The position numbers and the translations under genes were made by a program. The notes under the pieces were generated by a model. It made no database searches. It worked only from the letters and a program-made list of their open reading frames with translations, and was not told where the DNA came from. Positions 41,615 to 49,418 of a DNA stretch of 50,762 bases are shown here, piece after piece. Origin of the DNA: CAZMXS01 sp964570325 (GTDB taxonomy: Bacteria; Verrucomicrobiota; Kiritimatiellia; CAIQIC01; CAZMXS01); NCBI GenBank assembly GCA_964570325.1, contig CAZMXS010000031.1, forward strand, positions 1-50,762, given 5' to 3'. Positions within the stretch are counted from its first letter, which is position 1, and each line of letters starts with the position of its first letter.

Positions 41615-42160
41615 CTAGTCATATTTGATCAATTCGTATGGCAGCTCCAACGGCTTGTTGTTCAGCAGCGCCGTCAGCGCCGCCCAGATGGTGTCCGCGG
41701 ACGGCGGGCAGCCCGGCAACTGGTAGTCCATTTTCACCACTTCGTGGCAGGGATAAACCCGGTCGAGAATCAGCGGAAGGTCGGGATCATTGGGGATGAC
41801 CCCCTCGGGATTGTGAACGGTGGGCCCGTTCCGGTACGCCTCGTCAAAACATTCCTTGAGCGGGATGCCGTTGCGCATCGCGGGGATGCCGCCCATCGTG
41901 GCGCAGTCGCCCAGCGCGATCAGGATGTCGCAGTGTTTCCGGAACTCTTGCAGCACGCGCACATTTTCTTCGTTGCAGCAGCCGCCTTCGATCAGGCCGA
42001 CCGCGCAGCGCCCGGTGAATTCCTTGAAATCATCAATCGGCGACTTGTCGAAATCCACGATCTCCGCGAGCTGCAGGATCCGCTCGTCAATGTCCAGGAT
42101 GGACATGTGGCAGCCGAAGCAGCCGGCGAGCGAAGCCGTGGCGATTCTCGGTTTAGCCAT
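41615..42160 (-). CDS. hoxY: [NiFe]-hydrogenase small subunit HoxY
   Basis: The 181-residue protein is the short electron-transfer small subunit of NAD-linked [NiFe] hydrogenases. It carries one [4Fe-4S] cluster with ligands seen in SLAGCFGCHMS, EGGCCNEEN, LGDCATMGG and LPGCPPSAD. It lacks the extra clusters and the twin-arginine signal of membrane-bound types, so the complex is cytoplasmic. It overlaps hoxU by 8 bases and lies 94 bases upstream of hoxH. Confidence 0.95.
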   Translation of the reverse strand: MAKPRIATASLAGCFGCHMSILDIDERILQLAEIVDFDKSPIDDFKEFTGRCAVGLIEGGCCNEENVRVLQEFRKHCDILIALGDCATMGGIPAMRNGIPLKECFDEAYRNGPTVHNPEGVIPNDPDLPLILDRVYPCHEVVKMDYQLPGCPPSADTIWAALTALLNNKPLELPYELIKYD

Positions 42161-42899
42161 GACCCGATCCTTCCTTCCCCGGCGTCGGCTCCGCGACCCG
42201 TTTTTCCTCGATATCCGAACCGATCGGCCGATGATCGTACTCGCGTCGTCCGACCGGCACCTGGTAACCCTGCCGTTTCTTTAATATAGCGCCGACTGGG
42301 CAAACTTCCACTGCCCGGTCCGTGACGGCGAGATGGGTGCCGCCCAGTCCATTGGCCGCGTTGACCCCGACCCGCTTGTCTTTCGTGCGGCCGACGTAGC
42401 CGAAGACGTTCTTGCCGTCAACATCCCGCGAGGCCGCGATGCAGCGGCCGCAGAAGATGCAACGGTTGTGGTCCATCAGAACTTCCGGGTGCGTCGCATC
42501 CACCGCGCGCTCCGGTTCCAGGTAGGGATACTTGGGCGCGGTGATGCCAAACCGGTAGGCCAGCGCCTGCAGTTCACAGCGGCCGCTTTTCTCGCAGAAC
42601 ATGCAAAAGTGGTTGCCCTCCACGAACAGCATCTCGATCAGATTGGCGCGCAGCCGGGTCAGCTCCGGTGTATTGTTCTGGATTACCATGCCGTCGGCCA
42701 CCGGCGTCGTGCAGGCCGCCTGCGGCCGGCCGTTGACCATGACCGTGCAGACGCGGCAGGAGCCCTGCGGTTTGAGATCGGGCGTGGCGCAAAGGCGCGG
42801 GATATAGATGCCGGCCTCGTCCGCGGCGCGCAGGATTGTCTGGCCCGGGGCGCATTTCACTGCCGCGCCATCAATTGTGATTGTCAGGTTCTTATCCAT
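42153..42899 (-). CDS. hoxU: hydrogenase diaphorase subunit HoxU
   Basis: The 248-residue protein connects the diaphorase and hydrogenase halves through iron-sulfur clusters. It has a plant-type [2Fe-2S] site (LCATPDLKPQGSCRVC..C), a His-ligated [4Fe-4S] site (EGNHFCMFCEKSGRC) and a [4Fe-4S] site (CIFCGRC, then AVEVCPVGAI). The His-x-Cys spacing and the following ELQALAYRFGI are typical of HoxU. The protein resembles the NuoG N-terminus. It lies 115 bases after hoxF and overlaps hoxY, in one operon. The C-terminal tail (about 25 residues) is charged and poorly conserved. Confidence 0.95.
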   Translation of the reverse strand: MDKNLTITIDGAAVKCAPGQTILRAADEAGIYIPRLCATPDLKPQGSCRVCTVMVNGRPQAACTTPVADGMVIQNNTPELTRLRANLIEMLFVEGNHFCMFCEKSGRCELQALAYRFGITAPKYPYLEPERAVDATHPEVLMDHNRCIFCGRCIAASRDVDGKNVFGYVGRTKDKRVGVNAANGLGGTHLAVTDRAVEVCPVGAILKKRQGYQVPVGRREYDHRPIGSDIEEKRVAEPTPGKEGSGHG

Positions 42900-43014
42900 G
42901 TTTTAGCCCTCGCTCTGCCATCACCTCCACCCGTCCGCGCGCGGTGGTCGGCCCGGCGGTCCGACCCTACCTCCAAGGGCAGGGACGCGACCGCAGGGCG
43001 CGCCGTCCCGGCGG

Positions 43015-44841
43015 TTACTTGAAAATCACCGACTGGCGGCCGGTCTCGCCCTCCGCCGCGCGCAGCGCGGCGCGGATGTCGAACGCCGGTTGCAGGCCAT
43101 GCGTGTTGATTTTCAGCAGTGACTCATAAAACGGCTTGAAGCGCTCGAGTGTTGTCAGAATCGGATTGGGCGAGGCCTGACCCAGTCCGCACCGGCTGGC
43201 GGTCTTCACCGTTTCGGCCAGCTCGCGCAGGTAGTCCAGGTCCGACGGTTGGCCGCGCCCCTCCAAAATGTCTTCGAGTTTCTTCATCAGCAGCATGTTG
43301 CCCACCCGGCACGGCGTGCAGAACCCGCAGCTTTCTTCCATGAAGAAGTGCATGTACTGGCGCGCGATGTCGGTGATGTTCCGCTGCGGGCCGACGATCA
43401 CGATCGCGCCGCCGGTGGCCAGGTCGTCAAAGCAAATGATCCGGTTGAAGCCCTCGTGGCCGACAATCTCGCGCGAGGGTCCGCCGACTTGCACGGCCTG
43501 GACCTGGTCGGCGCCGGCCTCGCGCACCACCTCGCCGAGGGTGACGCCCAGCGGAAACTCGTAGACGCCGGGGCTGGTGCAGTCGCCCGAGATGCTCAGC
43601 AACTTTGTGCCCGGACTGCCCTTCGAGCCCATCTCCGCGAACCAGCCCGCGCCTTTTTCGAGGATGCGCGCCACGCAACAGAACGTCTCGACATTGTTCA
43701 CACAGGACGGCCGGCCGAGATAACCCTTGTGCGCCGGGAACGGCGGGCGCGTTTTCGGGTCGCCGCGCAATCCCTCGCACGAGCTGATCAGGGCGGTCTC
43801 CTCGCCGCAAACGTAGGCGCCCGCGCCCAATTGCACGCGCACATCGAAATCAAATCCCTTGCGCTGGCAGATATCCCGGCCCAGCAGACCGGCCGCGCGG
43901 CGCTGCTCGATCACGTGCTCCAGAAACGCGCGCAGATAGGCGTACTCGCCGCGGAGGTAGATGATGCCCGTCCGGGCGCCGATCGCGTAGCCCGCGATCG
44001 CCATGCCTTCCAGCATCAGGTCGGCCCGCTCGGTCAGGACCACGCGGTCCTTGAACGTGCCCGGCTCGCCCTCGTCGGCGTTGCATAGAATGTACTTGTC
44101 GTCGCCCTCGGCCTTGCGGGTGAACTCCCACTTCATGCCGGTTGGGAAACCCGCGCCGCCGCGCCCTCGCAGCCGCGCCATCTTGATGTCGCGGATGACC
44201 TCAACCGGGCTCATCGCCAGCGCCTTCTTCAACGCGGCGCCCGGCGCCATCTCGGCGAACACCACCGGGCCCTGCTTGCGGATCGCGTTGTACACCATGG
44301 ATTGGACCAGCCGGTGCGCGTTGTTGCCGTCGCCCAGGCGCCGGACCAGCCGCCGCGGATCCTTGGTCTCGCGCAGAACGCGCACCACATCGCGCGCCTT
44401 GTCGCTCGAGAGGTAGGTCACCGGCACATCGTTCACCAGCGCCGCCGGGGCCTGGTCGCTCAGGCCGATGCACGGCGTCTGTTCCAGCGTAATCAGGCCG
44501 TCCGGCGTCGTCTGCCGGAACCCGATCCCCAGTTCCTGCTGGAAGACCCGCGCCACGTCGTCCGCGCCGAACATCTTGTCCACGATGTCATCGCACAACC
44601 GAATCACGATCCGGCCCTTCGGCCGGTTGGAGTAGAAAGCGTAGAACGTGACGACGCCCTCCACCTCGACCCGGTGAGTGCCGCATTCGCGCGCAATGAT
44701 GTCCAGCGCCGCGGCCGGCATGTAGCCGTGGCGATCGTGCACGGCGCGGACAATGTCCATCATCCGCGTCTTGTCGTTGTTGAATGCGCGGCAGATGGAT
44801 TGTACCGCCGCCGTCTGAATGGTCTGGTCCACGTCACTCAT
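43015..44841 (-). CDS. hoxF: hydrogenase diaphorase subunit HoxF with NuoE-like N-terminus
   Basis: The 608-residue protein oxidises or reduces NAD(H). Residues about 1-160 are a NuoE-like domain (IVRAVHDRHGYMPAAALDII, VVTFYAFYSNRPKGRIVIRL). Residues 180-600 are the NuoF core, with FMN/NADH motifs LRGRGGAGFPTGMKW and CNADEGEPGTFKDR and [4Fe-4S] ligands ESCGFCTPCRVG plus a later RCGLGQ. In the N-terminal domain only C in RLCDD and C in TPCIGLSD remain of the four [2Fe-2S] ligands, as I recall for HoxF of Ralstonia-type soluble hydrogenase, so that cluster is probably absent. ATG 44841 follows GAGGGAGC; the long open frame upstream is a shadow. First gene of the hox operon. Confidence 0.94.
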   Translation of the reverse strand: MSDVDQTIQTAAVQSICRAFNNDKTRMMDIVRAVHDRHGYMPAAALDIIARECGTHRVEVEGVVTFYAFYSNRPKGRIVIRLCDDIVDKMFGADDVARVFQQELGIGFRQTTPDGLITLEQTPCIGLSDQAPAALVNDVPVTYLSSDKARDVVRVLRETKDPRRLVRRLGDGNNAHRLVQSMVYNAIRKQGPVVFAEMAPGAALKKALAMSPVEVIRDIKMARLRGRGGAGFPTGMKWEFTRKAEGDDKYILCNADEGEPGTFKDRVVLTERADLMLEGMAIAGYAIGARTGIIYLRGEYAYLRAFLEHVIEQRRAAGLLGRDICQRKGFDFDVRVQLGAGAYVCGEETALISSCEGLRGDPKTRPPFPAHKGYLGRPSCVNNVETFCCVARILEKGAGWFAEMGSKGSPGTKLLSISGDCTSPGVYEFPLGVTLGEVVREAGADQVQAVQVGGPSREIVGHEGFNRIICFDDLATGGAIVIVGPQRNITDIARQYMHFFMEESCGFCTPCRVGNMLLMKKLEDILEGRGQPSDLDYLRELAETVKTASRCGLGQASPNPILTTLERFKPFYESLLKINTHGLQPAFDIRAALRAAEGETGRQSVIFK

Positions 44842-44946
44842 GAGGTTATGCTCCCTCGGCTTCGGCCCTCCCGAAAACCGGTAGGCATGATAAGCACAAT
44901 GGCCTGCGCAGAGCGATTGTAAAAACGCGACCGCTGCAAAAAAGAA

Positions 44947-44992
44947 TTGCTTTGCCCCCCCGTCGGATATAATAGAATCCGGTAGCGCTACC
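44947..44992 (+). promoter_or_regulatory. promoter with palindromic operator before acyl-ACP-reductase-like gene
   Basis: TATAAT at 44968-44973 is preceded by TTGCTT at 44947-44952 (15-base spacer, short). GGTAGCGCTACC at 44981-44992 is a perfect 12-bp palindrome with central CG, as in LacI-family operators, placed at the likely transcription start. It also lies in the divergent hox promoter region and might touch both units. Confidence 0.55.
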
Positions 44993-45024
44993 GATACCCG
45001 TATCATAAATGGAGGGATACAGAC

Positions 45025-46281
45025 ATGATCTCCACGGGCTTGCGAAGTGTGGCAACGCTGGCAACGATTGCGCGCGACCTGCTGGTCTGGCTGCTGCCCG
45101 GCCGCCTGCCGGAAGCCTGGCGGCGACGGCTCTACGGCCCGATGCCGGACTTCATCTTCATCACGCACGCGCGCGGGCCGGAGGACATATGGGCCATGGC
45201 GCCGGGCCTCAAGCGGGCCCTGCGTTTCCTGCCGGAGCGCTTGATTCTTCCGCTCCTGCGCCGCTGCCCGGCGTTCGCGGTGTGCGATATGGCGTGGCCT
45301 GAGCGAAAGTTGCGGGGCCGCATCGTCAGCCCGGCCTGTCTGATGGAAGATTTTTTCGGCCGCCGTGCGCGGACCGCCTGCCAGGTGCGCGGCCTGCTCG
45401 ACTTCATTCGGAAAACAACCGCGGGCCCGGTGCATGCCGTCCTTTCGGGCTGGTGGCCAGCCGCCACCGACAAGGGCCGAATGTTTCAGGAGCAACTCGC
45501 GCCGGACGATCGGATCACCATCACGACGGGCCACACGGCCACGCTTTTGTCACTTTGCGCCACCGTCGGGCGCGTCCTGGAAATGGCGCACATCGCGCCC
45601 GCGACGGCGGCCGTTGCTGTCCTGGGCGTCGGCAACATGGGCGAAACAGTCGCTCGCGCGCTCAACGGCACGGTTCAGCGCATCGGCCTCCTCGACCGCA
45701 ACATCACCAAGGCCCGCCGCGTCGCCGCGCGCCTGCGCGCGGCGGCGGACGCCTCGGAAATCACGGTCTGCGAGCTGGATGCCGCGCGGCACTTTGATGC
45801 CCAGGCCGCCGATTTCCTGGCCCGGCACACGGTCACGGTTTGCACCACGATGAACGCCACCCGTATCTTCACGGACGAGTCTTGCTTGCACGATTGCCTC
45901 ATTATTGACGATGCCCGCCCCGAGGCTTTTTCGCGCATTGACGATCCCTCGCGCCGCGTACTGGTGCTCGAGGGCGGTCTCATCCGCATCCCGGGCTTCG
46001 TCCTCCCACACGACTTTGGCTTTGGCGTCACCGACAGCGTCTTCGGTTGCCTCGCGGAGGCCGTTCTCCTCTGCTGTGACCCTGCCCGGCGCCTGCGGCC
46101 CGTCATCGGCGACGTGGACTTTGCGAACTATCGCGAGATGCTGGCCGTTGCCCGGGAAAACGCCATCTGCGAAGGCGCGCTGCGGTGCGGCCGCCGCCTC
46201 ATCAGCGCCGCGGACATCGCTCGGATCATCCACCGGCCGGCAATGACCGCGCCGCGCCGCCCCGAGCTGGCCGTGGCCTGA
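45025..46281 (+). CDS. distant acyl-ACP reductase (AAR)-like dehydrogenase
   Basis: The 418-residue protein carries an NAD(P)-binding fold with VAVLGVGNMGETVARAL near residues 193-209. The order of motifs recalls cyanobacterial long-chain acyl-ACP reductase: an N-terminal region, ITITTGHTATLLSLC (AAR has FTTGNTHTAY), the Rossmann loop, VLVLEGGLIRIPG (AAR: VLNGG) and FGCLAEAVLL (AAR: ACFAEAMLL). AAR makes fatty aldehydes from acyl-ACP. The catalytic Cys of AAR cannot be placed with confidence; the Cys in LLSLCATVG is near the right position. An N-terminal membrane-like segment (LLVWLLPGRL) may tether it. GGAGGG precedes the ATG by about 8 bases. Shikimate- or saccharopine-type dehydrogenases are less likely but not excluded. 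Confidence 0.65.
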   Translation: MISTGLRSVATLATIARDLLVWLLPGRLPEAWRRRLYGPMPDFIFITHARGPEDIWAMAPGLKRALRFLPERLILPLLRRCPAFAVCDMAWPERKLRGRIVSPACLMEDFFGRRARTACQVRGLLDFIRKTTAGPVHAVLSGWWPAATDKGRMFQEQLAPDDRITITTGHTATLLSLCATVGRVLEMAHIAPATAAVAVLGVGNMGETVARALNGTVQRIGLLDRNITKARRVAARLRAAADASEITVCELDAARHFDAQAADFLARHTVTVCTTMNATRIFTDESCLHDCLIIDDARPEAFSRIDDPSRRVLVLEGGLIRIPGFVLPHDFGFGVTDSVFGCLAEAVLLCCDPARRLRPVIGDVDFANYREMLAVARENAICEGALRCGRRLISAADIARIIHRPAMTAPRRPELAVA

Positions 46282-46417
46282 ACCTGATCTGGAAAATGGC
46301 GATGTTCAACGTGACGATCATGGCCACAGACATTGCTGTTCAAACCTGAAGACGCCGGTAAAAAGAGCGTGGCAATTATCGGCCGGCTGGCTATCCTCGG
46401 GTGCGGTATCGCAGGCC

Positions 46418-47722
46418 ATGCCCGAATCGCTGCCAAAGGCCGGGAGTAACGTGCTGTACGTCGAAGTGGCGGATCTCGCCGGCGCGGCCTACCAGGCAAC
46501 CGCCGCCGAGCAGGCCGTGCTGGATGCCGTCAACCAACGCGTGGCCGCGGCCGCGGATCTCGCCGGCGTGATGAACTTTCTATTCGATCAAACCCGCGCG
46601 TTGTTTCCCTGCGATCGCATCAGCCTGGCGTTTCTTGACGAGACCGGCCGGCGGCTCGTTTCGCGCTGGTCGCGGACCGATTACCAGCCCGAACGGCTGC
46701 GCGTCGGTTACGCGGAGGAACTCGCGGGCAGTTCGCTTCAGGCGGTGCTCGAGTCGCGCCAATTCCGAATCATCAGCGACCTGGAGGCGTACGGGCGCGC
46801 CCACCCGCAAAGCGTCTCGACCCGCCTGCTCGTGCTGGAGGGCGTCCGCTCCAGCCTGACCTGCCCGTTGACGGTGGATGACCGCGTGGTCGGCGTGCTG
46901 TTCCGCAGCGCGCGCCGGTCCGGCGCCTACGGCTTGCGCGAGCTGTGGCTGCACGCCGCGCTGGCCGAGCGGCTGGCCCAGGCGGTCGAGAAAACCTGGC
47001 GGCTCGACCAGCTCGCCGCCGCCAATCGCGCCTACACGGAGATGCTGGGGTTCGTCAGCCATGAACTGAAAGGCCCGCTGGCCGGCATCATTACCGATGC
47101 CGAGGTGCTGACCGGCGGTTATCTCGGCGCGCTGGAACCGGCCCAGCGTGAGAAAATCGGCAAACTGGCCGAGCGGGCGCGGTTTTTGCTCGGCCTGGTC
47201 CAGGAATATCTCGACCTGGCCCGCGTCGAAGGCGCGGGGCTGCGAGCCGCCATCCAGCGGCAACTGCCGTTCTGGACGGCGGCGCTGGAACCCGTCTTGC
47301 GCGTGCTCGAGCCGCAGCTTCAAACGGCGCGGTGCCGCGTGCGGCAAGAAGGGCCGGCCGATCTGGCGGTGGACGCCGATCCCGGCCTGCTGCGCATCAT
47401 CTTGATGAACCTGGTTGGCAATGCCATCAAGTACGGGAACCCCGGCGGCGAAATCCGTGTGGCCGCCGGCTGCATGGACGGCCGGTTCCGGCTGGCGGTC
47501 CGCAACGCCGGCCCCGGTTTCGCGCCGGAGGACAAGGAGCGGCTTTTCAAGCGCTTCTCGCGCCTGCCGGCGCCCGAGTTGCGCGCCCGGCCCGGAACCG
47601 GCATCGGCTTGTTCACCGTGCTGCGCGCGGTCCAGGCGCATGGCGGTCGCGTCCAGGCCGAATCCCAGCCGGGCGCCTGGGCCGAGTTTGCGATTGAATT
47701 TCCCCAACCGCTGGGTGAATAA
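46418..47722 (+). CDS. soluble GAF-domain histidine kinase
   Basis: The 434-residue protein has no membrane segment. Residues about 35-190 form a GAF domain (FDQTRALFPCDRISLAFLDE, SSLTCPLTVDDRVVGVLF). HisKA follows with phospho-acceptor H in YTEMLGFVSHELKGPLAGII and HATPase_c with NLVGNAIKYGNPGGEIR, NAGPGFAPEDKERLFKRF and GTGIGLFTVLRAVQAHGG. Its kinase part resembles the membrane kinase at 36928 (shared FVSHELKGP). A cytoplasmic sensor such as redox or ligand binding by GAF is likely. It lies 136 bases after the AAR-like gene and may be its own unit. No response regulator is adjacent on this side; the receiver at 39161 is a candidate partner. Confidence 0.9.
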   Translation: MPESLPKAGSNVLYVEVADLAGAAYQATAAEQAVLDAVNQRVAAAADLAGVMNFLFDQTRALFPCDRISLAFLDETGRRLVSRWSRTDYQPERLRVGYAEELAGSSLQAVLESRQFRIISDLEAYGRAHPQSVSTRLLVLEGVRSSLTCPLTVDDRVVGVLFRSARRSGAYGLRELWLHAALAERLAQAVEKTWRLDQLAAANRAYTEMLGFVSHELKGPLAGIITDAEVLTGGYLGALEPAQREKIGKLAERARFLLGLVQEYLDLARVEGAGLRAAIQRQLPFWTAALEPVLRVLEPQLQTARCRVRQEGPADLAVDADPGLLRIILMNLVGNAIKYGNPGGEIRVAAGCMDGRFRLAVRNAGPGFAPEDKERLFKRFSRLPAPELRARPGTGIGLFTVLRAVQAHGGRVQAESQPGAWAEFAIEFPQPLGE

Positions 47723-47769
47723 ATAGCGGTGAACGGCGTCTTTTCTGTTGGAACAACCGGAGGTGCCCG

Positions 47770-48711
47770 ATGAAGATACTGTCCTTGTGCGCGATTGCCC
47801 TGACCCTCGCATCCGTTACCCTGGCGGCCGATCCTTACCGCGTGGCGCTGCTGGACTTCGACAACCAGACCGGCATGAAACCCGATGCCGCGCTCGGCGG
47901 CGCGATCAACCCCGACGCCCTCGCGCAGAAAGGGGTGGCCCTGCTTAGCGAGGATCTGCTTAACAGCGGCAACTTCGCGCTGATCGACCGCCGCGACTTC
48001 ATGGCGCAGATGGAGAAACTGCGCCTGACCGACTCGGGCAAGCCGACCCCGGTCAAGCCGTCGTTCATCCAGGCCGCGCAGGCGCTCGGCGCGGACGTTG
48101 TCCTGCGCGGCAGTTTGCAGAGCTTCTCCGCCGGCAAAAATGTCGTGAACCAGGGCGGCTACAAAACTGAGTTTGCCAAGCTCTCCCTGCGCGTCGGCCT
48201 CGAGGCGCTTGACGCGACCGACGGCTCCGTCCTCGCCATGGCCAACGGCGCCGCGGACGGCCAGTTCCGCCAGACCGACGCCAGCTACACCGAGATCTCG
48301 GAGGACGACGCGATGAACCTGTTCTCCAAGGCCATCGCGCAGGCCCTACCAAAGCTGCAAGGCGCGTTGGATGCCCGCCAGGCCAAGCTGGCCGCGCGGC
48401 CCAAGGTCAAGCTCTCCATTACCACCACCGCCGACCCGGCGATGATCGAGGTGGACGGCATTCTCGTCGGCACCTCGCCGTTGAAGGATTTCGAGGTTTA
48501 TGCCGGCGATCATGTCCTGACCGTCGGCAAGCCCGGCTACCGCGACATCACCAAGCGCATCCTGTTCCAAAAGGATAGCACGGTCGAAGTCCCGATGATG
48601 CGCACGGAACTCTCCGCCGAGGAGTGGAAGGATATCCTCGAAAAAGTGCGCATGACCGCGATCATCGGCGATCCCGGCATCGTCGTCACCCCGGTGGTGA
48701 ACGACAATTAA
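47770..48711 (+). CDS. secreted CsgG-like protein with PEGA domain
   Basis: The 313-residue protein has a signal peptide (MKILSLCAIALTLASVTLAA, cut near LAA/DPY). A CsgG-like domain follows (YRVALLDFDNQTGM, LLSEDLLNSGNFALIDRRDF, AQALGADVVLRGSLQSF). Residues about 210-280 are a PEGA domain (SITTTADPAMIEVDGILVGT, VYAGDHVLTVGKPGYRDI). CsgG-type proteins act at the outer membrane in secretion or as penicillin-binding-activator-like lipoproteins; this one lacks a lipobox cysteine at the cut site. A GGAGGTG ribosome site precedes the ATG. The following gene lies 93 bases downstream. Function in envelope assembly is plausible. Confidence 0.85.
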   Translation: MKILSLCAIALTLASVTLAADPYRVALLDFDNQTGMKPDAALGGAINPDALAQKGVALLSEDLLNSGNFALIDRRDFMAQMEKLRLTDSGKPTPVKPSFIQAAQALGADVVLRGSLQSFSAGKNVVNQGGYKTEFAKLSLRVGLEALDATDGSVLAMANGAADGQFRQTDASYTEISEDDAMNLFSKAIAQALPKLQGALDARQAKLAARPKVKLSITTTADPAMIEVDGILVGTSPLKDFEVYAGDHVLTVGKPGYRDITKRILFQKDSTVEVPMMRTELSAEEWKDILEKVRMTAIIGDPGIVVTPVVNDN

Positions 48712-48804
48712 GGGAAACAGTTTGTAACCACGAAAAGCGCAAAAGGCGCGAAATGTTTCGCGTATTTTGCGTTTTTCGCGGTTAATTTTCGCTTATAGTT
48801 CGCC

Positions 48805-49356
48805 ATGCACTTTGACCTCATTTCCCTGCTCCAGCACCTCGGCCTGGCATTCGGCTGGCTGGGGGTCGCCGCGCTCGGTCTCGCCGGCCTGGGGCTTTCC
48901 TGCCTGTCGCTCTCCGGCACTTGGTTGGTGGTGCTCGGAACGGTGCTGGCGGCGTTTTTGAGCGGCGCGGGCTTCCCGGGGTGGGGGACGGTGCTGGGGT
49001 TCATTGTGCTTGCCGGCTTGGTGGAGGTCGGCGAGTTTTTTTCCAGTGTCTGGGGTGTGAAGAAGCGCGGCGGCTCGAATTGGGCCGGCTTTGCGGCGCT
49101 CGCCGGCGGAATCCTCGGCCTGTTCCTCGGCGCGTTCATTCCCATTCCATTGGTCGGCAGCCTGATCGGGATGATGCTCGGCAGTTTCAGCCTGGTTTAC
49201 CTGGTGGAAAAGCAGCGCTTGAAAAAAGACGCGCCCGCTGTGCACATTGCCTTTGGCGCGGTCGTCGCGCGTGTGCTGGTGGTGCTGCTCAAGGTCGGGG
49301 CGACGCTCGGGATGCTGGCGTTTCTCGGATTCGGCCTGCTGGGCGGGGGAGATTGA
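48805..49356 (+). CDS. DUF456 family membrane protein
   Basis: The 183-residue protein is mostly hydrophobic with glycine-rich membrane helices: LGLAFGWLGVAALGLAGLGL, TWLVVLGTVLAAFLSG, GTVLGFIVLAGLVEVGEFFS, FAALAGGILGLFLGAFIPIP and a C-terminal ARVLVVLLKVGATLGMLAF. The pattern GxxGxxLPxxPGxxL...VE...G fits DUF456, of unknown function. The next gene starts 2-29 bases after its stop, so the two are co-transcribed. Confidence 0.85.
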   Translation: MHFDLISLLQHLGLAFGWLGVAALGLAGLGLSCLSLSGTWLVVLGTVLAAFLSGAGFPGWGTVLGFIVLAGLVEVGEFFSSVWGVKKRGGSNWAGFAALAGGILGLFLGAFIPIPLVGSLIGMMLGSFSLVYLVEKQRLKKDAPAVHIAFGAVVARVLVVLLKVGATLGMLAFLGFGLLGGGD

Positions 49357-49367
49357 ACGTGGGCGGT

Positions 49368-49418
49368 TTTTCCAATCATTGGAAAATGGCGCGCCGATTT
49401 TTCCAATCATTGGAAAAA
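49368..49418. repeat. paired TTCCAATCATTGGAA palindrome (copy 2)
   Basis: TTTTCCAATCATTGGAAAA (49368-49386) and the slightly longer palindrome at 49398-49418 have centres 31 bp apart. The linker TGGCGCGCCGA contains part of the likely start codon ATG (49386-49388) of the next gene, so the element both begins and encodes the protein N-terminus. It is the same element as 28986-29033. Confidence 0.93.

Noticed and set aside
44842..45024. A second Rex box before the hox operon
   Set aside because: ATTGTAAAAACG near 44926 has only a half-site and no TTCACAA partner.
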